From: Paraktedonobacter carboxidivorans | Lineage (GTDB): Bacteria > Chloroflexota > Ktedonobacteria > Ktedonobacterales > Ktedonobacteraceae | Length of the DNA: 64,000 nt | Direction of reading: 5' to 3' | Assembly (NCBI GenBank): GCA_041156125.1 | Contig: JBEVTI010000027.1 | Span: 1-64,000, forward strand | Part shown: positions 1-9,138 of the stretch, piece after piece | How the letters are laid out: each line of letters starts with the position of its first letter | Numbering within the stretch: the first letter of the stretch is position 1 | Translations under genes and position numbers: made by a program | Notes under the pieces: generated by a model | The model's input: only the letters and a program-made list of their open reading frames with translations | What the model was told of the DNA's origin: nothing | Database searches by the model: none

Positions 1-251
1 GGCGCGCCGGTCTCGCTCACAGACGCCACACAATAATTACGCCCGTTTGTTGGCCCACTTTGTATAATAGAAATACATCCATAATCGTCTTTAGCATAAG
101 AGGCGCTCCTCAACAGGGGAAGATCTTTATACGCAACAATATGCCTGTCTCTTCCGTATTCTGGTTAGCGTATTAAAAATAGCAGCCCATACACAGAGGC
201 AATATAAAATGCTGACCCGGACGCTGAGATACACAGAAAGCAGAATAAAGC

Positions 252-548
252 ATGACTGAACGGACTATCACCCTTACCGAGGCTCAGGGCATCCTGCAAA
301 ACCTGGCCGACCAGCCTCTGGAAGAGACCCTGGTCATCACCAGCCAGAGCCAGCCGTGCCTGACGCTGATGTCCTATCGCGCCCATCAGGAATTGCTGGC
401 CAATATCGAATCGTTGCAAACCGTCCTGGAAATCATGATCGGCTCCTCTACCGAGCATCCCCGCCTGGCGCGTCCCCCCAAAGCCGCTCTGTCTGGCGGC
501 AAAAGCACCTCCTGGGAAGAATTTAAAGCAGAGGTTGGCTGGGAATAA
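252..548 (+). CDS. Phd/YefM-like antitoxin without a visible toxin partner
   Basis: A 98-residue protein. Its first 60 residues follow the Phd/YefM pattern: ITLTEAQGILQNLADQ, then a strand with VITSQSQPCLTLMSY, then a helix. This is the fold with which such antitoxins bind operator DNA. The C-terminal third (SGGKSTSWEEFKAEVGW) would be the toxin-binding tail in a normal pair. The next gene downstream is mutL on the opposite strand, 16 bp away, so no toxin follows. Upstream, a TATAAT box lies at 63-68 after a poorly spaced -35. The Shine-Dalgarno is weak. Family assignment is by sequence pattern only. It could be an orphan regulator or the remnant of a toxin-antitoxin pair. Confidence 0.6.
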   Translation: MTERTITLTEAQGILQNLADQPLEETLVITSQSQPCLTLMSYRAHQELLANIESLQTVLEIMIGSSTEHPRLARPPKAALSGGKSTSWEEFKAEVGWE

Positions 549-564
549 GCCTGCACAAACCAGG

Positions 565-2364
565 CTACCACGCGAATTTATCTATCAGGAAGGCCCGGCT
601 ATAATGTAGCAGGATTGGGCTGCCGTGAGGACAGACTGCGGGAGCGGAGACTTCGGCAAGGGTAGTAAGCAAGGCGCGCTGCTCGTTAAGGCCAAGCTCG
701 CGACCACGCCGCAGGGCTGAGCGACAGGCCAGACCGATCAGCAGGCGATCCTGCCAATCCTGGCTATCTTCAGCAGCGATTTGCGCCAGTTCCGGGAGAT
801 AATGCGCGATCTGCTCCTGGCCGACGCCTCCTGGGACAGAACGTACTAAAAAACTGCGCCCTCCAAAACGCTCGCATTCCAGGCCCAGACCGCGCAACAT
901 AGGCAGACGCTGCTCAAACAGTTCTACCTCGTGGCGCTTCAGTTCGACTACCACTGGCTCTAGCAGCAGGTGCGCGTCCGCCGCTTCAACCCATTCATTC
1001 TCAGTTGTGGACTGTTCAAGGCCGCTATATTTCTGACGCAAATGCTCATAAATGACGCGCTCATGAGCGCGATGTTGATCGATCAGATACAAGCTGCCAT
1101 CGGGCGCTTCGGCGAGAATCACAGCCTGTTGCAGTTGGGCTAGAGGTTGCAACACACGCAGAATCTCAGCCGCGCCAGCTATGCCCGAGTCCTCAGACTG
1201 TTCCTGGGTACGATAGTCAGCAGCCGACTCCGCGACATGCAGACCACGCCTGCGCATGCCTGGCAAACGTGCCTGGTAGACCAGCGCTGGCCCCGGCAAG
1301 GACATTTCCTCAGGCAACGCTGGACTGCGCTCCAGTACGCGGCGCAGTGCGTTGCTCAGCGCCGCGGCGATTGCGCGCTCGTGTAATAGCCTGACATCGG
1401 TTTTGGCAGGATGAATATTGACATCCAGTGCCTCGGCAGGTACGCGGATGTGTAACACCAGCAGCGGGTGCTGGCCTTTGGCGAGTAAGCCGCGATAGCC
1501 AGCTTCGAGCGCGTCCTGGAGAGACTTGACCTGCACCCAGCGTCCGTTGACGAAAAGTGTAATATGCTGGCGATTACTCTGAGCCAGCGCGCGATTGCCT
1601 ACATAGCCGTCTAACTCAAAGCTGATCCCCTGTTCGCGGATACTTACCTGGAGCGCATGCAGCATCTCGGCCAGAGGTAGATGATAGAGTTCCGCCAGGG
1701 TTTTAGCCAGGCTGCCTGTACCGCTGGTCTGGAGCGCGACCTGCTCGTCTAATTGCAATGTAAAGCGCACTCCCGGATAGCCCACGGCGTAGCGACGCAT
1801 CAGTTGCAGAATATGCCCGCCCTCAGTGCGCGCATGGCGCATAAACTTCAGGCGCGCTGGCACATTATAAAATAACGAGCGCACTGTAACCGTTGTACCT
1901 ACCAGCCTGGCTCGTTTACCACTCTGCATAAGCTCGCCGCCGCGCACCACGATATATGCTCCGACCTGCTCGCCCGCGCTGGCCTGCGCGTCAGCCGCCA
2001 GGCTCAGTAATGTGACCTCGGAGACCGCGGCAATGCTGGCCAGGGCCTCTCCGCGAAAGCCTAATGTAGATAGGCAAGCGAGATCCTCGACGCGGCGAAT
2101 CTTGCTTGTACTATGGCGCGCACAGGCCACCTCCAGTTCAGACGCGGGAATGCCTATGCCATCGTCGGTTACACGCATCAGGCTCATTCCACCGCCACGA
2201 ATCTCCACGCGCACCTCGCGTGCTCCCGCATCCAGCGCGTTTTCCAGCAACTCTTTGACCACCGAGACAGGCCGTTCGATGACCTCGCCAGCCGCGATAC
2301 GTTCGGCCACGCCAGATGGTAAACGCAAAATGGGCGCGCGCATAGTTGTTTGCTGTTCAGGCAT
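565..2364 (-). CDS. mutL: DNA mismatch repair protein MutL
   Basis: MutL links MutS mismatch recognition to strand incision. The N-terminal GHKL ATPase is clear: ENALDAGA (about residue 40), DDGIGIP and STLGFRGEAL. The C-terminal half carries an endonuclease-type metal site. DQHRAHERVIYE near residue 427 matches DQHA(X)2E(X)4E except for Arg in place of Ala. It is followed by ACRSALRRG and CPHGSP near the end. This is the pattern of nicking MutL proteins in bacteria without MutH. At 599 residues it is of normal length. The start overlaps the mutS stop by 8 bp, which implies translational coupling in a mutS-mutL operon. Confidence 0.96.
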   Translation of the reverse strand: MPEQQTTMRAPILRLPSGVAERIAAGEVIERPVSVVKELLENALDAGAREVRVEIRGGGMSLMRVTDDGIGIPASELEVACARHSTSKIRRVEDLACLSTLGFRGEALASIAAVSEVTLLSLAADAQASAGEQVGAYIVVRGGELMQSGKRARLVGTTVTVRSLFYNVPARLKFMRHARTEGGHILQLMRRYAVGYPGVRFTLQLDEQVALQTSGTGSLAKTLAELYHLPLAEMLHALQVSIREQGISFELDGYVGNRALAQSNRQHITLFVNGRWVQVKSLQDALEAGYRGLLAKGQHPLLVLHIRVPAEALDVNIHPAKTDVRLLHERAIAAALSNALRRVLERSPALPEEMSLPGPALVYQARLPGMRRRGLHVAESAADYRTQEQSEDSGIAGAAEILRVLQPLAQLQQAVILAEAPDGSLYLIDQHRAHERVIYEHLRQKYSGLEQSTTENEWVEAADAHLLLEPVVVELKRHEVELFEQRLPMLRGLGLECERFGGRSFLVRSVPGGVGQEQIAHYLPELAQIAAEDSQDWQDRLLIGLACRSALRRGRELGLNEQRALLTTLAEVSAPAVCPHGSPILLHYSRAFLIDKFAW

Positions 2365-5083
2365 GATCGTGCTCCTCTATCACGGATATCTTTCTCGCTT
2401 CTTTACGCTGCTTCTGCATCACAAAAAGTAGATTCAGCGCATCCATAGGTGTAATCGCATATACATCGATCTCGTCAAGCAGATCCGCGCAAGCGTCGTC
2501 CTGTTCCGCTAAGATCTGTCCCACCGCGCACCCCTCCGCGCTCTGCCAGGCATAGTTGCTTCTGGACTCAGCGCTATGCTCCCGCCGATAGACGGCGTTT
2601 CCGGTGTGATAGCCGTTACCGCGCTCAGGGGCCAGAAGGGCCTGCAGTTGCTCGCGCTCATGCTCCAGGCGCTTGAGAATCTCGTCCGCGCGTTTGACCA
2701 CCGTGGCGGGCATACCGGCCAGCCGCGCTACGTGGATGCCATAACTCCGTCCCAGGCTGCCTGGCACAACACGATGCAGGAAAAGAATCTTGCCTTCTCC
2801 CTCATCTCTAGTCTCCATCGTCGAGACACTCAAATGGGCCAGTTCAGCCGCCAGCACAGCCAGTTCGTGATAATGGGTGGCAAAAAATGTACGCGCACCC
2901 ACAGTATTATGCAGGTATTCGACCACTGAACGCGCAATGGCCAGGCCGTCATATGTACTGGTGCCACGCCCAATTTCGTCAAGAATAATCAGGCTATGAC
3001 GGGTTGCATGGTGAAGAATGGTCGCGGTCTCTTCCATCTCAACCATAAAGGTGCTCTTACCAGAGGCAATATCGTCCTCGGCTCCCACCCGGGTAAAAAT
3101 ACGATCGACCAGCCCGATACGCGCCCGGCGTGCCGGCACAAAGCTGCCAATCTGCGCCAGTAGCACGATCAAGGCCACCTGGCGCAAATATGTCGATTTG
3201 CCAGCCATATTGGGACCGGTCAGGAGAACGATTCTGGGACTCTTTGCGTCTTCTTTGTCCTCAAGCGGCGCTAGCCGGGTATCATTGGGGATAAAACTAT
3301 CTCCATCCAGCGTCCATTCGACTACAGGATGGCGTCCGCCAGTGATCTCGAGCGCGCCACTCTGGTCGAGTTGTGGGCGCGTATAGCCCTGGTGAGCCGC
3401 CACTTCCGCCAGGCTTAGCAGCATATCCAGCAGTGCTAGCGCGGCAGCCGTCCGCATCACGCGCTCATAATACACGCTTAACTGGCGCAATACATCAACG
3501 TAGATACTACGCTCCAGTTCATCGATGCGCTCTTCAGCGCTCAAAATCCGCGCCTCGTGCTCTTTCATCTCAGGTGTAATAAAGCGCTCGGCATTTGTCA
3601 GGGTTTGCTTGCGCATGTAGTCAGCAGGGACCATGTCCAGGCGAGCATTGCTGACCTCTATATAGTAGCCGAAGACCTTATTAAAGCCTACTTTCAGTTT
3701 GTTAATGCCAGTACGCGCGCGTTCGCTGGCCTCGAGCGCAAGCATCCAGCGCCGCGAATCGCGGATCGAGGCGATCAATTCATCAAGTTCAACGTGGAAA
3801 CCCGCGCGGATCAGATGCCCATCCCCTTCCTGTTCATCTTCACCTCCACCACGCGCCAGGGCCTGCCCGATTAAAGCGCTTACCTCCGGGCAAGCGTCCA
3901 GGCTTCCTGCCAGCTCGTTGAGCAGGGTGGCATCACAGCCACGCAGCAATTCCGCGATATGGGGCATTACCTGCAAATATTCGCGCAGACCCAGAACTTC
4001 ACGCGGCACCGCTGTCCCCTGGCGCACGCGCCCGGCGATACGCTCCATATCACCCAGGCGCTGCAGAGCCATGCTAAAACGACTGCGCAGAGCCGGGCTT
4101 TCGTAAAGCTCTTCAATACTCTCCTGGCGCGCATGGAGCTGGTTCAGATCCAGCAGTGGGCGCGTTAAAGCACGCCTCAGGAAACGCGCGCCCATCGGCG
4201 TGATCGTCCGATCCAACACGCTCAGCAAGCTGCCCTGGAGCATACCGCTGCGCGCACCTTGCAAAAGATCCAGATTGCGTTGAGTATGCGCGTCAAGCAC
4301 CATATAGCTGGCCGCGCTATATGAGCGCAGCCCGGTCAGAAGCGCGAGCAGGCGAGCGTTCATCTTTTCCAGATAGGCCACAACTGCCCCGGCTGCGGAG
4401 ATTGCCTGGGGCACGCGCGCGCAGCCATATGCCTCCAGAGAACGCGCCTGAAACAGATCACATAGCCGCTGCTGCGCGGCCTCCACGGCAAAGAAATGGG
4501 CGGGACAGGGTGTGACGGTCATTGTCTCCGCTGGCCACTGCATCCTGGCCTGCTGAGCCTCCGCCACCAGGCATTCCGCGGGCGCCAGGCGCTGCAATTC
4601 AGCATCCAGAGCCGCGGGCATCTCCTCGGGACTAAACCATGTCACGCTAAACTCACCAGTGCTTACATCCACCGCTGCCAGCCCTGTCTGCCCATGCCCC
4701 CGCGCAATCGCCGCCAGATAATTATTCTGGCGTGCTGGCAATAGATTGGGTTCTGAAAGCGTCCCTGCGGTCAATATACGCGTCACTGCCCGCTCAACTA
4801 TGCCTTTATTTGACGCCTCCGAAGTCTGATCGCAGATCGCCACGCGATATCCACGCGCTACCAGCTTGCCTACATAGTTGTCCAGGGCGTGAAGTGGAAT
4901 GCCAGCCAGTGGTACCAGCTCCTCCCCGTAGCGGCGAGCCGTCAGCACAATCTGCAACTCGCGGGCAGCAATCCGAGCATCCTCATCAAATGTCTCGTAA
5001 AAGTCACCCACCTGGTACAAGAGCAACGTCTCGGGATACTGGCCTTTGATCTGCAAATATTGCCGCCGAGCCGGTGTGGTCAT
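2357..5083 (-). CDS. mutS: DNA mismatch repair protein MutS
   Basis: MutS recognises mispaired bases and small loops. The N-terminal mismatch-reading motif is present (VGDFYETF, the Phe-X-Glu element, about residue 25). The ATPase domain has Walker A GPNMAGKST near residue 620, Walker B LIILDEIGRGTSTYDG and the ATHYHEL segment. At about 908 residues it is a standard MutS1. The start chosen is the ATG at 5083, which has AGGTAGAGAGAAG just upstream. An in-frame ATG at 5110 would add nine residues that encode this ribosome site. It is first in an operon with mutL. Confidence 0.97.
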   Translation of the reverse strand: MTTPARRQYLQIKGQYPETLLLYQVGDFYETFDEDARIAARELQIVLTARRYGEELVPLAGIPLHALDNYVGKLVARGYRVAICDQTSEASNKGIVERAVTRILTAGTLSEPNLLPARQNNYLAAIARGHGQTGLAAVDVSTGEFSVTWFSPEEMPAALDAELQRLAPAECLVAEAQQARMQWPAETMTVTPCPAHFFAVEAAQQRLCDLFQARSLEAYGCARVPQAISAAGAVVAYLEKMNARLLALLTGLRSYSAASYMVLDAHTQRNLDLLQGARSGMLQGSLLSVLDRTITPMGARFLRRALTRPLLDLNQLHARQESIEELYESPALRSRFSMALQRLGDMERIAGRVRQGTAVPREVLGLREYLQVMPHIAELLRGCDATLLNELAGSLDACPEVSALIGQALARGGGEDEQEGDGHLIRAGFHVELDELIASIRDSRRWMLALEASERARTGINKLKVGFNKVFGYYIEVSNARLDMVPADYMRKQTLTNAERFITPEMKEHEARILSAEERIDELERSIYVDVLRQLSVYYERVMRTAAALALLDMLLSLAEVAAHQGYTRPQLDQSGALEITGGRHPVVEWTLDGDSFIPNDTRLAPLEDKEDAKSPRIVLLTGPNMAGKSTYLRQVALIVLLAQIGSFVPARRARIGLVDRIFTRVGAEDDIASGKSTFMVEMEETATILHHATRHSLIILDEIGRGTSTYDGLAIARSVVEYLHNTVGARTFFATHYHELAVLAAELAHLSVSTMETRDEGEGKILFLHRVVPGSLGRSYGIHVARLAGMPATVVKRADEILKRLEHEREQLQALLAPERGNGYHTGNAVYRREHSAESRSNYAWQSAEGCAVGQILAEQDDACADLLDEIDVYAITPMDALNLLFVMQKQRKEARKISVIEEHDHA

Positions 5084-5306
5084 AATCTTCTCTCTACCTT
5101 CATGTCTCATGTTTTATGAAGCACCTGTCCAATAATTCCAGGCAGGCTCTCAGCCCCTCTTTGAAACCCTCCCAATCCTTTCTTTATACTACTCTCTTCT
5201 TTTTCGATGAACAAGAGGCGGAATGGGAGCCATCTACTTTTTTGCCCTTTTTCTCTATATTTATACTGTAACACACGTAAATTCCCCAGATCATGAAAAT
5301 ATTCCC

Positions 5307-5370
5307 TGCAAGGAAGTGAGAGAGGATGGCAAGCGCAGTCGCGTTCGCCATCCTCTCTCACTTCCTTGCA
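5307..5370. repeat. Long perfect hairpin between rraA-like gene and mutS
   Basis: Two 24-nt arms (5307-5330 and 5347-5370) are exact reverse complements, separated by a 16-nt loop. The hairpin begins 3 bp past the stop codon of the minus-strand RraA-like gene, so it could end that transcript. No long T-run follows in that direction. It belongs to the set of unusually long intergenic stems seen across the window. Confidence 0.75.
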
Positions 5371-5372
5371 AT

Positions 5373-5947
5373 CTATTTCTTGCTCTGCAAGCGCGCCAGA
5401 CGCGCGTTATCCTGTTGTAATTTGGCCTCGGCTTTGGCCAGCAGGCTGGCAACCTGTTCTTGAGGCCAGATGACTACGCCATCATCGTCAGCGATCACAA
5501 GGTCGCCGTCGCGAATCGGGGTGCCCCCAAGTACGACAGTGCCGCCAACGAGAGCGGGACCATTTTTCTGCGAAGCGATGGGGGTGACGCCGCGACACCA
5601 GACGCCGAAATCCAGTTCGCGAATCTCGCGTGAGTCGCGCACCAGACCATCGGTGACCAGGCCGATATCCCGGCCTGTTGCATCTCCAGCGCCATCAGGC
5701 CGCCAATTGTGGCCGTGCGCGAAGTGCTACCCCCGGCGACAACCAGCACAGAACCTGGCGCAGGCGGCGCCTCCATGACGGTACGCACCGACAGATTGTC
5801 GTCCTGACTCATCAAAACGACCCGCGCGGGACCAATAATGTGTGAAGCAGCAGCTAATGCCTGAATACTATTGGGCAGCACACCCTGACCCTCGGTCGCA
5901 TCAGAAGCAAGGGTGGACGCGAGCCACTCAGGAAACTTTGGCATCAT
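5373..5947 (-). pseudogene. RraA-family protein, frameshifted
   Basis: RraA-family proteins are trimeric folds that include 4-hydroxy-4-methyl-2-oxoglutarate aldolases and RNase E inhibitors. The first 90 or so residues from the ATG at 5947 match the family (GGSTSRTATIGGLMALEMQQAGI). The frame then goes wrong near 5660-5670. The missing half continues in another frame to 5373 as LVTDGLVRDSREIRELDFGVWCRGVTPIASQ, which contains the family's DG...RD active-site pattern. A single missing base explains this. AAGGAG precedes the start. It is either a recent pseudogene or a sequencing error, because both halves are otherwise well conserved. The combined length, about 191 codons, is slightly short of typical. 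Confidence 0.8.
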
Positions 5948-6001
5948 TTTCTCCTTATTGCAAAGTCACACTTGACCTTTTCGGCCTTCTGATATACCAG
6001 C

Positions 6002-6051
6002 CCTCAAGGCGGGAGCGGCCTGACGCTCGCTTGCTCGCGATCCACTTGAGG
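6002..6051 (-). terminator. Candidate hairpin downstream of acnA
   Basis: CCTCAAG at 6002-6008 pairs with CTTGAGG at 6045-6051 around a GC-rich interior. It lies 40 bp past the acnA stop and upstream of the RraA-like gene. The stem is short and no T-run follows, so this is a weak terminator call. Confidence 0.35.
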
Positions 6052-6093
6052 CTACTGAAAGTATCGCTATGGTTTTTGCTACTCTGTGCCAGT

Positions 6094-8823
6094 TTACTCC
6101 CGCGCAAGCATCTGGCGCAAGATCATGTGCAGGACCCCTCCATGACGCACGTATTCGACTTCAGCGGCGTTGTCCACTCGTGTAATTACGCGAAATCGTT
6201 TGCTAACGTCGCCAGCTCTGGCCTCTACTTCCAGCATCTCGCCGGCTACAAGACCACGCGCTATGCCCCTGATGGTAAATTCCTCCTGGCCGCTCAAACC
6301 CAACGAGTGACGATTCTGGCCTGGCAGATATTGCAGAGGCAGAATTCCCATACTCACCAGATTTGAGCGGTGAATGCGCTCGAAGCTTTCCGCGATTACG
6401 GCTTTGACTCCCAGCAAAGATGGTCCTTTGGCAGCTGTGTCGCGTGAAGAGCCAGTGCCATACTCCTTACCGGCCAGAGCAATCAGTGGCACACTCTCCG
6501 CGCGATACCGCTCGGCTGCCTCAAAGATGCTCATAAGATCTCCGCCTGGTTGATGCGTGGTCCAACTTCCTTCTTTGCCCTCCGCCAGTTCATTGTGCAG
6601 GCGGATATTCGCCCAGGCACCGCGCATAACTACCTGGTAGTTGCCACGCCTCGTTCCATAGGTATTGAAGTCCTGCTTAGAAACGCCATGCTCAAGCAGG
6701 TACTGGCCGGCTGGACTCGTGGCGGCAATGTTGCCAGCAGGCGCGATATGATCGGTAGTAACCGCGTCTCCTAAAGAGACCAATGCACGCGCACCCACAA
6801 GATCCTCTAATGGCTGCGGCTCGGACGCGAGATTTTTGAAAAATGGCGGCTCCTTGACATAGGTCGAAGCCGCTTCCCAGCTATAGCTTGCGCCGTCCGG
6901 CGCGCAGCCAGAGCGCCATTGCTCATCGCCCTGATAGATCCCCGCGTATTCCCGCGCGAACATCTCGCGCTGCAACGAGCTTTGCACCACGCGCGCGATC
7001 TCTGCAGAGGCGGGCCAGAGATCTTTGAGAAAGATGGCCTGACCGGTCCTGCCATAACCCAGCGGCTCTGTTGTCAGATCTTTGCGCACAGTCCCGGCCA
7101 GAGCGTAGGCGACAACCAGCGGAGGCGAGGCCAGATAGGCCGCGCGCACCAATGGATGCAGGCGCGCCTCAAAGTTGCGATTACCCGATAATACGGCTAC
7201 AACATCCAGTTCCTCACGCTGTACCTGTTCTTCGAGCGCGGAACTGGCCAGTGGACCTGAATTGCCAATACAGGTCGTGCAGCCATAGCCAGCCAGGTAA
7301 AAGCCAAGTTCTTCCAGATAGCTTAACAGCCCGGCTTGGCGCAGATAGTCGGTGACAACGCGCGAACCCGGCGCCAGGCTTGTCTTGACATGCGCGGGTA
7401 CGCGTAAACCAGCCTCAACAGCCCTCTTTGCCAGTAAGCCCGCGGCGATCATCACTGAGGGATTGGAGGTGTTAGTGCAACTGGTCAGAGCCGCGATGAC
7501 AACAGAGCCAGCGCTAACCTGCTCATCTACTCTGCCCTCTCCAACTGTTGCTCCGCTATTCACGTCACGCTCTCGCGCAGATGCCACGTCTGGACCAGCT
7601 ATGCTGGCAAAATGCCCTGGAAGAGAGGCGTGTGCCTCTTTCTCAGCCAGATGAAAGGCGGCGGCGAAGTTCGCTTTAACGCCAGAGAGCGGCACTCGAT
7701 CCCCTGGCTTCTGCGGTCCAGCCACGCTCGGCTCAATGCTGGCAAGGTCGAGTTCAAGCAATTCGCTAAAGATAGGCAACGACGCGTTATCCATGCGGAA
7801 CAGGCCTTGCTCTTTACAATAGCGCTCGACCAGTTGAAGCAACTCGGTCTCGCGATTGCTAGTCTCCAGGTAGCGCAACGTCTGGTCATCAATCGGGAAC
7901 AGAGCCGAGGTTGCTCCATATTCTGGACACATATTGGCCAGCGTCGCGCGGTCCGCTACGCTCAAATGAGCCAGCCCATCACCGCAAAATTCCACAAAGG
8001 TATTGACTACGCCGTGTCCGCGCAGCAGTTGCGTTAGCGTCAACACCAGGTCTGTCGCGGTTGTACCAGGCGGCAAAGCATTGGAGAGACGCACGCCAAT
8101 CACGACTGGAAAAGGTAGATACATTGGTTGGCCCAGCATACATGCCTCAGCCTCAAGACCGCCGACGCCCCAGCCCAGCACACCGAGGCCATTGACCATG
8201 GGCGTGTGCGAATCAGCACCGACCAGTGTATCGGGCATGACGATCTGTCGTCCGCCCGTCTGTCGAACCTGAACGCAGCGGCTCAAGTGTTCCAGGTTGA
8301 TCTGATGGCAAATACCCATACCTGGCGGAAGCAAGGTAAAGTTGTCAAAGGCCTGTTGCGCCCAACGCAACAGGGCGAAGCGCTCACGATTCTGCGCGTA
8401 CTCGTGGGCAATATTGGCCTGATAAGAATCAGGCGAACCATACTGATTGACCTGCACGCTATGATCAATCACCAGATCAACCGGCACAAACGGATTGATG
8501 TGGCGCGGATCTTTACCCGCGCGCTGCATAGCTTCACGCATTGCAGCCAGATCAAGCACGGCTGGCAGACCAGTGTAATCGTGCAAAAGCACGCGAACTG
8601 GCATGAAAGGCAACTCAAACGCTTGCGCTGGCGCCGTTCCTGTCCAGTGAGCAAGCCCCTGGATAGTCTCAGGAGCCGCTTCCTCAGCGCGCAACTGCAT
8701 CTCCAGCAAAATTTTCACAGTCATGGGCAGACGCCCCACGTCACCCAGCCCCAGGGCCGGCAACGCGGCAAGCGCGTAATAATCCAATTCAGTTCCTGCT
8801 AAACGAGTACGTACTGCATCCAT
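6094..8823 (-). CDS. acnA: Aconitate hydratase (AcnA type)
   Basis: It interconverts citrate and isocitrate in the TCA cycle, using a [4Fe-4S] cluster. The cluster cysteines are visible: one in TSCTNTSNPSV (about residue 445) and a pair in YGCTTCIGNSG (about 511 and 514). The GADSHTPMVNGLGVLGWGVG block and the C-terminal swivel domain (AGKEYGTGSSRDTAAKGP) are in the usual order. The length of 909 residues fits AcnA/IRP-type enzymes. GGAGGA directly abuts an ATG at 8829, so the in-frame ATG six bases later (8823) has better spacing and is preferred. It is divergent from a GntR regulator, with repeated operator-like boxes in the shared upstream region. Confidence 0.96.
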   Translation of the reverse strand: MDAVRTRLAGTELDYYALAALPALGLGDVGRLPMTVKILLEMQLRAEEAAPETIQGLAHWTGTAPAQAFELPFMPVRVLLHDYTGLPAVLDLAAMREAMQRAGKDPRHINPFVPVDLVIDHSVQVNQYGSPDSYQANIAHEYAQNRERFALLRWAQQAFDNFTLLPPGMGICHQINLEHLSRCVQVRQTGGRQIVMPDTLVGADSHTPMVNGLGVLGWGVGGLEAEACMLGQPMYLPFPVVIGVRLSNALPPGTTATDLVLTLTQLLRGHGVVNTFVEFCGDGLAHLSVADRATLANMCPEYGATSALFPIDDQTLRYLETSNRETELLQLVERYCKEQGLFRMDNASLPIFSELLELDLASIEPSVAGPQKPGDRVPLSGVKANFAAAFHLAEKEAHASLPGHFASIAGPDVASARERDVNSGATVGEGRVDEQVSAGSVVIAALTSCTNTSNPSVMIAAGLLAKRAVEAGLRVPAHVKTSLAPGSRVVTDYLRQAGLLSYLEELGFYLAGYGCTTCIGNSGPLASSALEEQVQREELDVVAVLSGNRNFEARLHPLVRAAYLASPPLVVAYALAGTVRKDLTTEPLGYGRTGQAIFLKDLWPASAEIARVVQSSLQREMFAREYAGIYQGDEQWRSGCAPDGASYSWEAASTYVKEPPFFKNLASEPQPLEDLVGARALVSLGDAVTTDHIAPAGNIAATSPAGQYLLEHGVSKQDFNTYGTRRGNYQVVMRGAWANIRLHNELAEGKEGSWTTHQPGGDLMSIFEAAERYRAESVPLIALAGKEYGTGSSRDTAAKGPSLLGVKAVIAESFERIHRSNLVSMGILPLQYLPGQNRHSLGLSGQEEFTIRGIARGLVAGEMLEVEARAGDVSKRFRVITRVDNAAEVEYVRHGGVLHMILRQMLARE

Positions 8824-8861
8824 GGGCATTCCTCCAGCAAATCGTTATCTGCTCTGATTAC

Positions 8862-9027
8862 TGTAGACATTAAAGGATAATACTCTGATCTCCTTAAGAA
8901 TTATGGCGACACTAGCTTTACTATTTCAATAATAACATGCTCATCATAGCCAGGTCAACCTATTTTATTGACAGAAGTGTAGACATTTTATGTTATCTGC
9001 TTAAAATTTTTCTAAGAGTGTGGACAC
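8862..9027. promoter_or_regulatory. Three TGTnnACA boxes between acnA and the GntR gene
   Basis: TGTAGACA occurs at 8862-8869 and 8978-8985, and GTGTGGACAC at 9018-9027. The TGT-nn-ACA palindrome fits operators of FCD-subfamily GntR regulators such as the one encoded next door. The centres are about 116 and 41 bp apart, close to 11 and 4 helical turns, so the boxes would lie on one face of the DNA. The box nearest acnA is about 39 bp from its start codon. Control of acnA and autoregulation are inferred. Confidence 0.5.
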
Positions 9028-9068
9028 AAAAGCAATTTTGTGGCAGAAGTGAGATGTACCAGACCTGC

Positions 9069-9097
9069 TTGACAAAACGCAAGCCAGTGTGAATACT
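9069..9097 (+). promoter_or_regulatory. Sigma-70-like promoter of the GntR regulator
   Basis: TTGACA at 9069-9074, a 17-bp spacer and AATACT at 9092-9097. The start codon is 42 bp further on. The nearest TGTnnACA box lies about 42 bp upstream of the -35. Confidence 0.55.
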
Positions 9098-9138
9098 ATC
9101 TCGGTATTCAATTTGAGCAAATCAAGAGGGGGAGCGTT

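Noticed and set aside
1147..5119. Many plus-strand open frames across mutL and mutS
   Set aside because: They lie antisense to clear mutL/mutS coding sequence, lack ribosome sites and have no recognisable domains. High GC at third positions creates them.
5107..5361. Minus-strand open frame of 84 codons between rraA-like gene and mutS
   Set aside because: Much of it is the perfect hairpin at 5307-5370, and it has no family similarity or ribosome site.
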